A stretch of 40,944 nt of DNA, from contig JAGUYG010000013.1 in the NCBI GenBank assembly GCA_020061465.1, positions 1 to 40,944 of the forward strand, written 5' to 3'. The translations under genes and the position numbers were made by a program. Shown one piece after another: positions 16,456-25,891 of the stretch (position 1 is the first letter of the stretch; the number at the start of each line of letters is the position of its first letter). The notes beneath the pieces were generated by a model that was not told the origin of the DNA, did not search any database, and saw only the letters and a program-made list of their open reading frames with translations. The DNA is from Ignavibacteriales bacterium (GTDB taxonomy: Bacteria; Bacteroidota; Ignavibacteria; Ignavibacteriales; Ignavibacteriaceae).

Positions 16456-18285
16456 TTATTTGACCAGCAGCATCTTCTTCGATGCATTAAACTTGCCGGC
16501 ATTAATCGTGTAGAAGTAAACACCACTGCTAAGTTTTGAAGCATCAAAATTAACCTCGTAAACTCCCGAAGTCATTTCGGTGTTCAGCAATGTTTCAATT
16601 TCCTCACCGATTAAGTTGTAAACTTTTAGAGTTACCAATCCGCTTTCGGGAATAGTGAACCGGATATTAGTAGTCGGGTTAAACGGATTTGGATAATTTT
16701 GGTCAAGACTGAATTTATACGGTGTTAAACCGGTAACCTCACGTACGGAAACATATCCCGGAGGATTGTCTTCTATCTGATCCGATTTATTTTCCGCATT
16801 AGTCCATTTATCAACAGGTGCATCATACGGCTGAACGAATGCTCTAGCTCCGGTCATAGCAATATGACGTACACGTCGTACGTTGTTAGCAAAACCGGTT
16901 GGTTCGTTAACAAGTCCGCCTGCGTTTAGGAACTGATAACTGTATACGAAAGCGTTAAAAGAAGGTCCAACAATAGTCATCGTTCCGCTGTAAACTAAAT
17001 CTCCGTCAGGATCGAACATCTCAAAAGTAGAATCCTGTCCTTCGGTCCATCCCATTGTTGCAGCAAAAGCTGCCTGCCCGGGCTGCCAAAAAACTCTATC
17101 GGTAGCGGGAACAAAGGGCACTGCTTGCAAAGCAGGATCGGTTGCAGGCTGCATGTTTACGTTGAATGTAATCGATACAGTTTGTCCGGCAGGAATCACA
17201 AAATCCGGTAAAACATCGTTGAAGTAAACCATAAGTGTTTGCTGATTAGCAAGTCCCTCGAATTCAACGCTTCTGTTACCTCCGCCGGTAGAACGCGGTC
17301 TTTCATAACCGGCATCTCCACCTAATGGAGAATTTTGATCAGCTACTTGTAAGCGGAATTTATATTCCTGAACTGAATTTACTTCAGTTTGAACAAAAGG
17401 TACATCAATAAACCACATTGAAGGGTTTAAGAAGTCCTGGTTCATTAATGATTTTGCCACATTAGCACTGCTCCATCCGTTGAATGCACCACGCACTTGA
17501 ACAGAATCGGAGGATTGGTTGAACAAACCGATTTCCTCCAATACGCTCACGTCAGCTTGAAAGCTGATAGCGCCATCGGCTAATTGAACATTAGGATCAA
17601 CGTTATCCCAGAATTGGGTAACTTCATTCGTTCCGTCAACGACCCAGTATTTTCTGTCGCTGATGGTTTCCCAATTGGTAGTGCTTCCGCCGGTATGTGT
17701 GTACTTATATTTCAGCAGTGTTGCCGAATTAACTTCGATGGTTGCCGTATAAACAGTATCGCCGTCGGAGTCAAGCATCGGTGTTGCCGATGTATTCCAG
17801 TCGTTAAAACTACCTGCAAGATTAACAGCATCTGTACCGGGAATAAATGCAGACTGCTTTGTAGGTAAACGCATATCAACATTAAATGTAACATTGGTGG
17901 CTGCACCCGATGGCATTCCTTCTCCATTGAAGAAAACCGGGTCAAGGGTAACGTCCGAAGTACCAAGAGTTACTTTCTTGTTATCACCATCTTCCCAAAC
18001 GCCTCCGCTTGCAGAGTGATAAAATTTATACTCGATGTTTGAATTAGCGGCAATGCCGCTTACCGTAACGGTATAGATTTTATCACCGTCGCCGTCAGTC
18101 ATGGGGGTTTCTCCCCAGTCATTAAAACCGCCTCGCACCGAGATTTGGTGCTCGGCAGGGTTGAAGACTTCTTTTGCAATCTGAACACTCATGTCAACAT
18201 TGAAAGTAACGCTTACAGTTTGCGCGTTGACGGCGAGCATACCGCAAAAGAAGAGAATTCCGAACAGTACGAAGAATTTTTTCAT
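16456..18285 (-). CDS. T9SS-secreted protein with repeated glycan-binding-like E-set domains
   Basis: Start placed at ATG 18285, with AAAGGAGG 6 bases upstream and the signal peptide MKKFFVLFGILFFCGMLAVNA. A longer reading from 18318 lacks this. The product has several beta-sandwich repeats, each opening like VSVTFNVDM or VTFNVDMRL and containing a RGGFNDWG / AGSFNDWN segment and a DGDGDKIYTVTV / DSDGDTVYTATIEV segment. These look like CBM20/CBM48-type or E-set glycan-binding modules. A T9SS sorting domain (QNYPNPFNPTTNIRF ... KMLLVK) ends it. No catalytic domain is seen, so it may be a surface starch- or glycan-binding protein. Last gene of the operon, directly before the terminator. Confidence 0.85.
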   Translation of the reverse strand: MKKFFVLFGILFFCGMLAVNAQTVSVTFNVDMSVQIAKEVFNPAEHQISVRGGFNDWGETPMTDGDGDKIYTVTVSGIAANSNIEYKFYHSASGGVWEDGDNKKVTLGTSDVTLDPVFFNGEGMPSGAATNVTFNVDMRLPTKQSAFIPGTDAVNLAGSFNDWNTSATPMLDSDGDTVYTATIEVNSATLLKYKYTHTGGSTTNWETISDRKYWVVDGTNEVTQFWDNVDPNVQLADGAISFQADVSVLEEIGLFNQSSDSVQVRGAFNGWSSANVAKSLMNQDFLNPSMWFIDVPFVQTEVNSVQEYKFRLQVADQNSPLGGDAGYERPRSTGGGNRSVEFEGLANQQTLMVYFNDVLPDFVIPAGQTVSITFNVNMQPATDPALQAVPFVPATDRVFWQPGQAAFAATMGWTEGQDSTFEMFDPDGDLVYSGTMTIVGPSFNAFVYSYQFLNAGGLVNEPTGFANNVRRVRHIAMTGARAFVQPYDAPVDKWTNAENKSDQIEDNPPGYVSVREVTGLTPYKFSLDQNYPNPFNPTTNIRFTIPESGLVTLKVYNLIGEEIETLLNTEMTSGVYEVNFDASKLSSGVYFYTINAGKFNASKKMLLVK

Positions 18286-18341
18286 TATCTGCCTCCTTTG
18301 TTGTTTATGATAGATCATTTATTTATGCCTTTAGTAACAAG

Positions 18342-19370
18342 TTAAAATCTTAACAATATACCAAAGCTGTGCATGTTATCAAGAAATTCAAATTTCTGAT
18401 AAGAATAATCAACTGCTATACTAAAATAATCTAATCCGGAATAATTTATTCCGAATCCCAACGATAATCCTTCCTGTGTATCGTCTAAGAATAATGATTT
18501 ATATCCGCCACGAAGCATAACCATGTTATCGAACAATGCTAATTCACCCCCGAAATTTAAGTATTGTGCATTATCGTTTGGATGAGCCGCATCCATTGCC
18601 AATGTTAAACGCTGGTTATCAAGAAACATAAAATCTCTCGATATTCCTATTTGCAGCTTTAACGGCAGGTCGAATTGATCTGTGGATAAATTAGCATTAA
18701 TTGTTTGGTTGTTACCGGCGCGCTGCGGATCGGGGTCGTATCTTATCAGCAAATCATCGCCTGTCATCTGCATCTTAGTACCGTAGTTGCTGATGCTGCT
18801 GGAAAACCGGATACCATAAAACGGCGTATTGAAAATTGTGCCGATATCAAAACAAACTCCCTGAGCACTCGAGTTAAATATATCTTCTCTAATATACTTA
18901 ACGGTCATACCAACTAAAAAGTCGTTCGTTACTTTTCTTGCATACGAAAGCCCGAATGCATAGCTGCCGGCAGAAAAAATTTCTCCTGTTCCTTCCGGGT
19001 AGTATTCGGTTGTAACTTCCATATCGCCGTAGTTTAATGCTGTTATGTTAACTCCGAACGAGCCCATTTCACCGGCAGGCAGAACCAACCCGAAAAAATT
19101 CAGGTTTATATCGGCAAACATTTTTGTGTAAGTAAATATTCCCTGAAATTGCTGAAGGTTTGCAATACCGGCAGGGTTCCAATACATTCCGGAAGGGTCG
19201 TCGGCAAGCGAAGTAAACGCACCGCCCATCGCATTTGCACGCGGACCTACACCGATGCTCAGAAACTTTGCAGCAGTTGTTCCGGTCTTCTTTACTTCTT
19301 GAGCGCTAATAAAAACACTGCACGATAGGAGAGTGATTATTAGCAGCATATAATATTTTTTATCAAACAT
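18342..19370 (-). CDS. PorV/PorQ-family outer membrane protein
   Basis: A 342-residue beta-barrel with a signal peptide (YYMLLIITLLSCSVFISAQ). The conserved opening is KFLSIGVGPRANAMGGAFTS followed by DDPSGMYWNPAGIA. It ends in an aromatic residue (SFGILLRF), as outer-membrane proteins do. PorV shuttles T9SS cargo from the translocon to the attachment complex, and PorQ-like relatives share the fold. Its position between two secreted proteins that carry T9SS-like tails suggests a dedicated shuttle for this operon's cargo (inference). It starts 37 bases after the 1225-residue protein gene. Confidence 0.88.
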   Translation of the reverse strand: MFDKKYYMLLIITLLSCSVFISAQEVKKTGTTAAKFLSIGVGPRANAMGGAFTSLADDPSGMYWNPAGIANLQQFQGIFTYTKMFADINLNFFGLVLPAGEMGSFGVNITALNYGDMEVTTEYYPEGTGEIFSAGSYAFGLSYARKVTNDFLVGMTVKYIREDIFNSSAQGVCFDIGTIFNTPFYGIRFSSSISNYGTKMQMTGDDLLIRYDPDPQRAGNNQTINANLSTDQFDLPLKLQIGISRDFMFLDNQRLTLAMDAAHPNDNAQYLNFGGELALFDNMVMLRGGYKSLFLDDTQEGLSLGFGINYSGLDYFSIAVDYSYQKFEFLDNMHSFGILLRF

Positions 19371-19407
19371 ATTTTTTCCCTTGAAAAATTTTTCTTCAAG
19401 TTATCTG

Positions 19408-22400
19408 TTATTTAATAACTGCGAACTTTCCGATTTTCTGTCCTATTCCGGGTGCATCAATGTGATAGACATAAACACCGTAGGAGATAGACAGCCTATC
19501 CTTTGACAGCATATCCCAATAAGCTGTACCGCCGCTAAAAGGACTGTTATGTTCAATTACATCAACAAGCTCTCCGCTTACTGTAAAAATTCTGATTGTA
19601 CACTGATTTGGAAGATTTGTAAAGTGAAGCGACCTTGGACCGCGTCCGCTTGTATATGGATTTTTAATTTCCCAAAGAGCGGATGCCACATAAGGATTTG
19701 GTACTACTTTAATTCTATCCAAATCTTTTTTAGCTTTTTCTGTGTCGATTTTATCGGCGGAAGCTACAAACCTGAATTTATCTGTGGATAAAAACGGTTT
19801 ACGAAGAATTACGGTAGCTGTGTCTCCAGCTTGTGGAAATCTGAAGCCTAAAGAAGTATCCGGTTCAGCAGCAAGATAAAACCACCATGTAAATACCGGT
19901 ATTCCCTGTGCCGTCGGTTCTACAAATACAATACGATCTCTGAAAGCACCTTTAGTTGTAAGCCTTCCTTCACCGCCTGTTTGGTCAACTTCTATAAATC
20001 CAAAATCGATAAACCTTTCTTCGGACCTATTAAAGACCTTGAAGTTAACTTGTTTTGACGGAAAAGTATTGTTGCCGACTTTAATTTCTTTCGAAGTACC
20101 AAAACCCACATCGCCGAAAATGATTTCATAATCATTCGGACGTTCCTGTCCTGAAATGCCGCCTGCGGCAACAAATTTTTCAAAAGTGAACCTCGTAATT
20201 TTCGGGTCGCTCCAACGGGATAAAGTTGCATTTAATTCTACACGGGTTTCATTTTTAAAATTGAGCTTGAAGCCGTCAACTATCGGTTGTTCGAAATCTT
20301 CAGTAAACTTTGGGCTTTTATAAATAAGAACTATATTGGTGGTTGAGTCAATCAAGGTATAATTTTTAGTTGTTAAGGTATCAGGTCTGCCTTGCCCGCC
20401 TATAATTAATGTATCTTCAAATGTGATATGATAAACGTGATTATCTCTGATATAATTTATGTCGATAATCTCATAAGAAACCTGACCGGTTGTAGAACCT
20501 TGAACCAAAGCTATTTCACCTAAAGTAGCCGGAACGTAACCGGCGGAAGGAGCTTCAGGAGTTACACGCACAACATTAGGTCCTAGCTTTACACTGCCAT
20601 CGGCTTGAAGCGACACTCTAATCGGTGATTCTGAGGGGGCGATGTTACCAGCCGGGTAACCAAAGTCGAACGATGTAATAGCATAGTAATAAGTAAATCC
20701 GTTTTGAACAGAGCTATCAACCCATGAATGCTGCAGCCCGGAGTCATTACCCAGATCAAAATGAACTCCTTCAAATCCAACCGAATCGAGTCCCATGATT
20801 CCGTCAACTAAATCAAAGATAACCAAAGGCAGTTTGAAAACTTTAACACCGTAAGCATTCGTGATTTGCTCGGCGTCTTCGAATGCCGGATCGGAAGCAC
20901 GGTATATTCTGTAACCCTCAAAATCATTTCCGTCTCCGCCTATGTTGTGAATGTATCTATCAAAGCTTTGCTCGGCAGCGTCATCCCAGTAAAGAGTAAC
21001 TCTATTATTGCCTGGCACTGCAGTAAGCCTAGGAGTAATCGGTGCATTCGCAAATTGATAATCGTTATTATAAGTCTCTTGTGCTCTTACTCTCTTCTTC
21101 AATATTTCTCTTTTTCTAAACTCTCCGTTTGGATCCGGAACAGGACCATTAGCAAAGAGAACCGCAAGCGAGATTGGTTCCGTTTGCCCTGAAGTTAACG
21201 GGAAGAAACTTGAAGAAACAAACAAATCGTATTCGCCTGGAACTACAATAGCCGGATCGTAGAATTTACCGGGTATCATAAAGTCGAACCACATTTGAGC
21301 ATCGCTGTTTATGTTCAATCCGCCGGCAGGCAGATATTGAGCATTAGTAATACCGATTTGGTCTGTTTCCGATACGTCGGTTACATCCACATTGGGTTCG
21401 CCCGGCAGCCCAAAACGTGCACCAGAAGTAGGTTTACCGTCGCCTTCACCATAATCGCCGGTATCGGGAACGCCGTCTAATCCAACATCGTCTGTAAAAG
21501 GATTCCAATCGTAATCATCGTCAATTCCGTTCTCTCTGCTTTCATCAATCATCACGTCTATTCCTTCATCAATACCTTCATCAATTGCACCGTCATTATT
21601 ATTGTCAATTCCATCGGCATATTTCATTCCTAGTGTTGATTGAACAACATTATACAAAACGACTCTATTGTTGACACGGTAACGATAATAAGGTGCATCC
21701 TGTGCTGCTTGGTCAATCATCTCTTGAGTAATAGTAGGGCTGCCTTCTTCACCATCGCCGTCATTATCAATTCCATCTTTAAATGGCAGACCTAATTTAT
21801 CCTGCGTGACCATGATTAAATGGACTTGTCCATTTTGGGTTTGATCAGGCGGCGGCCAAAGTTTCCATTTATTACCAACCGGATTAGAACCGGCAATATC
21901 AATCATTTGCTGTGTTACTACAGGGCTGTTAGCTTCTACCTTGAATCTTGGACGAAGTGCGGACCATGCAGGGTCAATCGGCTGCCCGATTCTATCGGCA
22001 TAGGTAACACCTTTCTGAACGCCAAATGGAACGTGAGTCATATTTTCATCTATAAGACCGTTGCCGTTATCGTCTTTACCGTTATCAGGAATTTCACCGT
22101 CTAACATTTCCTCGGTAACCAATGGTCCGAATTCCGGACTATCGCCATCGTTATCGATTCTATCGCGCGCATTACCCGGTGTTTCTAGAAATACAACTGC
22201 GACCATTCCTACCGGATCACTGCCGAAAGTAGGTGCGCGGTGGTCTCTATCGCGAGTCCAGGCAATATCTTCTAAAAGATCGAATTCTGAAATATCGTCT
22301 TGAGAGTCACCGTCACCGCCAACGAAATCGGCGTACCAAATTGTTACTCCGACTCTTTCAACGTCTTCCGTACCGTCATTCTTTATATAATGGAGGAGGA

Positions 22401-23085
22401 AGAGAGCATCTTCAACTAAAACTTGAGACCAAGCCATAGCGCGGACATCGAGCAGCATTCCCAGACCTTTACGTGTTAAGTCGGTTGTGTCGGGATAATA
22501 ATCTACATATCTGCTATATTTATCATCCGACGCGCGATAGAACATTTCTTGATCTGCGTTAAAAATATTTTTCCCGAAGTAACCGTTCCAGCTTCCCCTC
22601 CAACCGGGGTCTTTTTCATCAACCAGCTTATCCGGCCAGAAGGACGGCCAGGTTTCTTCATCTAGGCTTGTGGCTATTTCCCGCGGTTCTTTGAATTCAT
22701 TAAAATAACCGGGTGCAGGTTCAATGTTCCAGGTTTTTCCTTCGGGAGATTGGCGGTAATTCATTACACTGATAATTCTTCTTGTTTCTCCTTTTGAATC
22801 AACAACCTCGCCGCCGACAAAAATTCCAGTTAAAGCCAGATAAACTTTTCCAGTATTCTTTGGCCACTCGTAAGGAGTTTGAACCGAAATAGGGAATTGA
22901 CCGCCTTCTCGTCCGGTTTGCCCGAAGTTAAAAATGGTAGTTCTTATCTTATTTCCTTCCATCTGCCCTTTTGTGCGGTATGCAGGGTCGCCTCGTTCTT
23001 TACCCGGTTTGTACTGTGCGTAAGCTCCGTTTCCGATTAAAAATAGCAGTATTATAAAAAAAGTTAATTTGCTGAATATTTTCAT
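19408..23085 (-). CDS. Large secreted protein with DGIDNDGDG repeats, Fn3-like domain and T9SS-like tail
   Basis: A 1225-residue exported protein with the signal peptide MKIFSKLTFFIILLFLIGNG then AYAQ. I do not recognise the N-terminal ~250 residues (QTPYEWPKNTGKVYLALTG region). Between about 300 and 560 are repeated acidic loops, ARDRIDNDGD, KDDNGNGLIDE, FKDGIDNDGDG and YADGIDNNNDGAIDEG, resembling calcium-binding thrombospondin-3/dockerin-like loops, several followed by TxEM(L/I)D. An Fn3-like domain follows (VPGNNRVTLYWDDAAEQSFD ... FTYYYAITSFDFG). The C-terminus (VVPNPYVA ... GVYVYHIDAPGIGQKIGKF) is a divergent T9SS sorting domain. Sandwiched between the TonB receptor and the PorV-like gene, it is likely their surface partner, perhaps playing a SusD-like role without SusD homology (inference). 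Confidence 0.8.
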   Translation of the reverse strand: MKIFSKLTFFIILLFLIGNGAYAQYKPGKERGDPAYRTKGQMEGNKIRTTIFNFGQTGREGGQFPISVQTPYEWPKNTGKVYLALTGIFVGGEVVDSKGETRRIISVMNYRQSPEGKTWNIEPAPGYFNEFKEPREIATSLDEETWPSFWPDKLVDEKDPGWRGSWNGYFGKNIFNADQEMFYRASDDKYSRYVDYYPDTTDLTRKGLGMLLDVRAMAWSQVLVEDALFLLHYIKNDGTEDVERVGVTIWYADFVGGDGDSQDDISEFDLLEDIAWTRDRDHRAPTFGSDPVGMVAVVFLETPGNARDRIDNDGDSPEFGPLVTEEMLDGEIPDNGKDDNGNGLIDENMTHVPFGVQKGVTYADRIGQPIDPAWSALRPRFKVEANSPVVTQQMIDIAGSNPVGNKWKLWPPPDQTQNGQVHLIMVTQDKLGLPFKDGIDNDGDGEEGSPTITQEMIDQAAQDAPYYRYRVNNRVVLYNVVQSTLGMKYADGIDNNNDGAIDEGIDEGIDVMIDESRENGIDDDYDWNPFTDDVGLDGVPDTGDYGEGDGKPTSGARFGLPGEPNVDVTDVSETDQIGITNAQYLPAGGLNINSDAQMWFDFMIPGKFYDPAIVVPGEYDLFVSSSFFPLTSGQTEPISLAVLFANGPVPDPNGEFRKREILKKRVRAQETYNNDYQFANAPITPRLTAVPGNNRVTLYWDDAAEQSFDRYIHNIGGDGNDFEGYRIYRASDPAFEDAEQITNAYGVKVFKLPLVIFDLVDGIMGLDSVGFEGVHFDLGNDSGLQHSWVDSSVQNGFTYYYAITSFDFGYPAGNIAPSESPIRVSLQADGSVKLGPNVVRVTPEAPSAGYVPATLGEIALVQGSTTGQVSYEIIDINYIRDNHVYHITFEDTLIIGGQGRPDTLTTKNYTLIDSTTNIVLIYKSPKFTEDFEQPIVDGFKLNFKNETRVELNATLSRWSDPKITRFTFEKFVAAGGISGQERPNDYEIIFGDVGFGTSKEIKVGNNTFPSKQVNFKVFNRSEERFIDFGFIEVDQTGGEGRLTTKGAFRDRIVFVEPTAQGIPVFTWWFYLAAEPDTSLGFRFPQAGDTATVILRKPFLSTDKFRFVASADKIDTEKAKKDLDRIKVVPNPYVASALWEIKNPYTSGRGPRSLHFTNLPNQCTIRIFTVSGELVDVIEHNSPFSGGTAYWDMLSKDRLSISYGVYVYHIDAPGIGQKIGKFAVIK

Positions 23086-23123
23086 TAACGTAATCCTCCC
23101 AAGTGGATTTAAACTTTGTTATT

Positions 23124-25802
23124 CTAAAAAGAAAATTCAAAACCAAACTGAACCAGGCGCGGCTCGCCGTAATGCCACGGGTATTTTAGATACTCTTCAA
23201 CCGTGTTAGGGCGATTCGGGTCATCACCTATATTTTGTCCCGTAGTCGTAAAGTCTGCTTTGCCGGTATCACCAAAAACATTAACAACGGTTCTATTATC
23301 CAAAATATTGAAAACACGAATAAAAGTAGTAATGTCCAAACCATAAAGATTAAAAATTTTGTGCAGCTTAAGATCGACCGTAAATTGATTCGGTCTCCGC
23401 CTGCTGTTCCTTTCAAGCCCGGATGTTATTCCTCTCTCCGAAGTATACTGAGTTATAGCGGGAGTATAAGGCAAACCTGTACCGTAACGTGCCAGCAAGC
23501 TTACTCCCCAATCCACTTCTCCGACAAACAAGGATGCATTAAACATATGCCTTTGATCCCAATCCATCGGGATTAAAAAGAGAGTCGGTTCGGCATTACC
23601 TTGCTGTGCAAAGAATTCTTCTTCGGGAGTAGAGTTGCTTCCTTCGGCAACCTGATAGGTATAATTTATATCGAATGAATAATTCTGAGTAAACCGTTTG
23701 CTGAAGGTAAGCGTTATTCCTTTAACATTCGAATAATCTTTATTGATATACATTGAATATGTAACAAGATTCTTTGTCGCGATGAAAGGTCCGGCGGTAA
23801 TCCAGCTTCTTACATCACGATAAAAGCCGGTAACATCCATTAAAAAATCGTCCATAAATTCTTGTCTGAAACCAATCTCATACATAACGGTTCTCTGTGC
23901 ATCCAAATCGGGATTACCGTAAACTCCGTACCCGCTTCCTGTTTCCGGCACGAGGTACGAGCCTCTATTATAGAGATATTGGAAAGAAGGGATTTGCAAA
24001 AAATGACCGTAAGAAAAATGCAGCACCCCCGTAGCGCTTATAGGATATGCAATTCCGAAACGCGGACTTAGTTGCCACTTCGGTATAGCCTTTTTATAGA
24101 AATATGGCTCTCTTTCTTCAATAGATAATTCTCTTAATTCCGGTCGAAGAGGTAAATAAATATTCGGGTCGGTCGGTTCCACCAAAATATTAGCACGCGA
24201 ATTAAAGTAGTCCAGCCGCAGTCCAATATTTATAATAACGTTTTCGAATTCTATTTTATCCTGTAAGTAGACAGCCGCTTCAATAGGCTTATTTTCATAC
24301 TTTGTTCTGTTGGGAGTATTTTCTGCCGGTATCGCAGGCTCGAACGGTTCAACCGGAACCCCGCTCTCTCTCCTGGGCTCGAGAGTGTAGTCGTCAAATT
24401 GTAATCTATGATATCTTGTTTCAAAACCTCCTTTGAGCAAATGATTTTGAGAAACCTGGCTTGTGAAATCTCCTTTTACTGAAAGTGTGTTAGTCTCCCT
24501 AAAAAATCTGTGAAGATTGGTTCCTTTTGTTCGGAATGAATAAGCGATGATATTGAGAGAATCCGGGTGCAAATATCTCGAATTATAAGGATTTTCAAAT
24601 AGGTATTCTTCAAAGTCTTTAAAGAAGTAGGAGCCTTTCAACGTATAAAAAGTTGAAGATGAAAGCATGTGAGTGAAAGTAAGCGTTCCGTTATAGCTGT
24701 TGGTAAATTTTTCAACGTTTCCGTCGGGTACCCAGCGGAATGAATGATCATAATCCTGAAAATTTTCTTTTGAGTATAAAAGTTCGCCGTTCACTTTAAC
24801 ATCCTGGCTTGCCCAATAGCTGATATTAGCTTGTCCGATATATCTTTTGCTCCAGTTCATCGGAACGACTTCACCGTCGGCGGGTGTACCGTCGATATAG
24901 TAACGGCGTTCTCCGTAAAGATGTCCATCGTCATAATTGTAGCGGGCATTAACAAAAAACTTTAGCTTATCGCCAAAAATCGGCATCGGACCGCTGAGGC
25001 TTCCTTGAAAGTTATAATTTGCAAAGGGATTAATTTTATCGATATGAGGGAAGTAAGAGGTAAAGTTACTCACATAGTCGCTGCTGTAAATTTTTACATC
25101 GCCGTTAAATTTTGTACCGCCTTCTTTTGTTACGGTATTAATGATGCCGGACATTGCATTACCGTACTCTGCATTAAATGTTCCGCTAATTACCTGAAGC
25201 TCCTGAACGCTGCTGTTGTCAATTTCAATTCCCCGGCTGTTATCGTAGGCATCTGTAATCGAAATGCCGTTCACCCAATAGGCAATTTCTGATGAACGCC
25301 CTCCGCGGATATGGAAGCTGCCGTCTGCACCTCTGGTAACGCCTGCCTGCAGTTGAAGCACGTCGTCAAGTTCGGCAACCGGTAAATTTTGAATCTGCTC
25401 TGCAGAAACATGAGCCTGGCTTGAAGTGATGTCTTTCTTTATTGCTTCTCTTTTTCCTTCAACCACCACAGCATCCAGCTCAACCGCCGTTTCCCGCAAT
25501 TCGAAATCTCTGATTGTTGTTAAATCAATTGAGATTGGAACATCTTCCATTATAACGGTTTGATAACCTATATACTGAACCTTAACGGAATATCTGCCCG
25601 GGCGTATATTAAGGATTGTATAGTTACCGTTGATGTCGGTTGCGGCTCCGAGCGTTGTACCTTCAATGGTTATATTAACGAAGGGAAGAGGTTCTTTTGT
25701 GACCGTGTCAACTACTTTACCGGCAAGCTTTCCCGTAGTGCTGGCAAAGAGCGTGCACACTGCCGAAATAGTGATAAGAAAAACCAGTAAAATTTTTCTC
25801 AT
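23124..25802 (-). CDS. TonB-dependent receptor with carboxypeptidase-regulatory-like N-domain
   Basis: An 892-residue outer-membrane receptor with a signal peptide (MRKILLVFLITISAVCTLFA). About 23-105 is the CarboxypepD_reg-like domain (GKLAGKVVDTVTKEPLPFVN ... YSVKVQYIGYQTVIM). The plug follows (about 115-225, QIQNLPVAELDDVLQLQAGV then GADGSFHIRGGRSSEIAYWV and EYGNAMSGIINTVTKEGG). The rest is a 22-strand-type barrel ending in GEPRLVQFGFEFSF with terminal Phe. No SusD gene is adjacent. It uses TonB energy to import, or in this context perhaps to help handle, a large substrate. It starts 89 bases after the PPIase stop and 38 bases precede the next gene. Confidence 0.93.
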   Translation of the reverse strand: MRKILLVFLITISAVCTLFASTTGKLAGKVVDTVTKEPLPFVNITIEGTTLGAATDINGNYTILNIRPGRYSVKVQYIGYQTVIMEDVPISIDLTTIRDFELRETAVELDAVVVEGKREAIKKDITSSQAHVSAEQIQNLPVAELDDVLQLQAGVTRGADGSFHIRGGRSSEIAYWVNGISITDAYDNSRGIEIDNSSVQELQVISGTFNAEYGNAMSGIINTVTKEGGTKFNGDVKIYSSDYVSNFTSYFPHIDKINPFANYNFQGSLSGPMPIFGDKLKFFVNARYNYDDGHLYGERRYYIDGTPADGEVVPMNWSKRYIGQANISYWASQDVKVNGELLYSKENFQDYDHSFRWVPDGNVEKFTNSYNGTLTFTHMLSSSTFYTLKGSYFFKDFEEYLFENPYNSRYLHPDSLNIIAYSFRTKGTNLHRFFRETNTLSVKGDFTSQVSQNHLLKGGFETRYHRLQFDDYTLEPRRESGVPVEPFEPAIPAENTPNRTKYENKPIEAAVYLQDKIEFENVIINIGLRLDYFNSRANILVEPTDPNIYLPLRPELRELSIEEREPYFYKKAIPKWQLSPRFGIAYPISATGVLHFSYGHFLQIPSFQYLYNRGSYLVPETGSGYGVYGNPDLDAQRTVMYEIGFRQEFMDDFLMDVTGFYRDVRSWITAGPFIATKNLVTYSMYINKDYSNVKGITLTFSKRFTQNYSFDINYTYQVAEGSNSTPEEEFFAQQGNAEPTLFLIPMDWDQRHMFNASLFVGEVDWGVSLLARYGTGLPYTPAITQYTSERGITSGLERNSRRRPNQFTVDLKLHKIFNLYGLDITTFIRVFNILDNRTVVNVFGDTGKADFTTTGQNIGDDPNRPNTVEEYLKYPWHYGEPRLVQFGFEFSF

Positions 25803-25859
25803 AGAACTCTCCTGTTTTCTAATTTCATTGTTATCTCGAATTTTTATTTTACAATCTAA

Positions 25860-25887
25860 AGCCTGTTAAAGCAGGCTAATGCCTGCT
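25860..25887. promoter_or_regulatory. Two mutually exclusive hairpins between PPIase and TonB receptor genes
   Basis: AGCCTG (25860-25865) pairs with CAGGCT (25872-25877), while AGCAGGC (25870-25876) pairs with GCCTGCT (25881-25887). The arms overlap, so only one can form. It begins 5 bases past the PPIase stop inside the operon. It could set the ratio of PPIase to downstream products, or it may be a repeat-family remnant. Confidence 0.5.
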
Positions 25888-25891
25888 ATAT

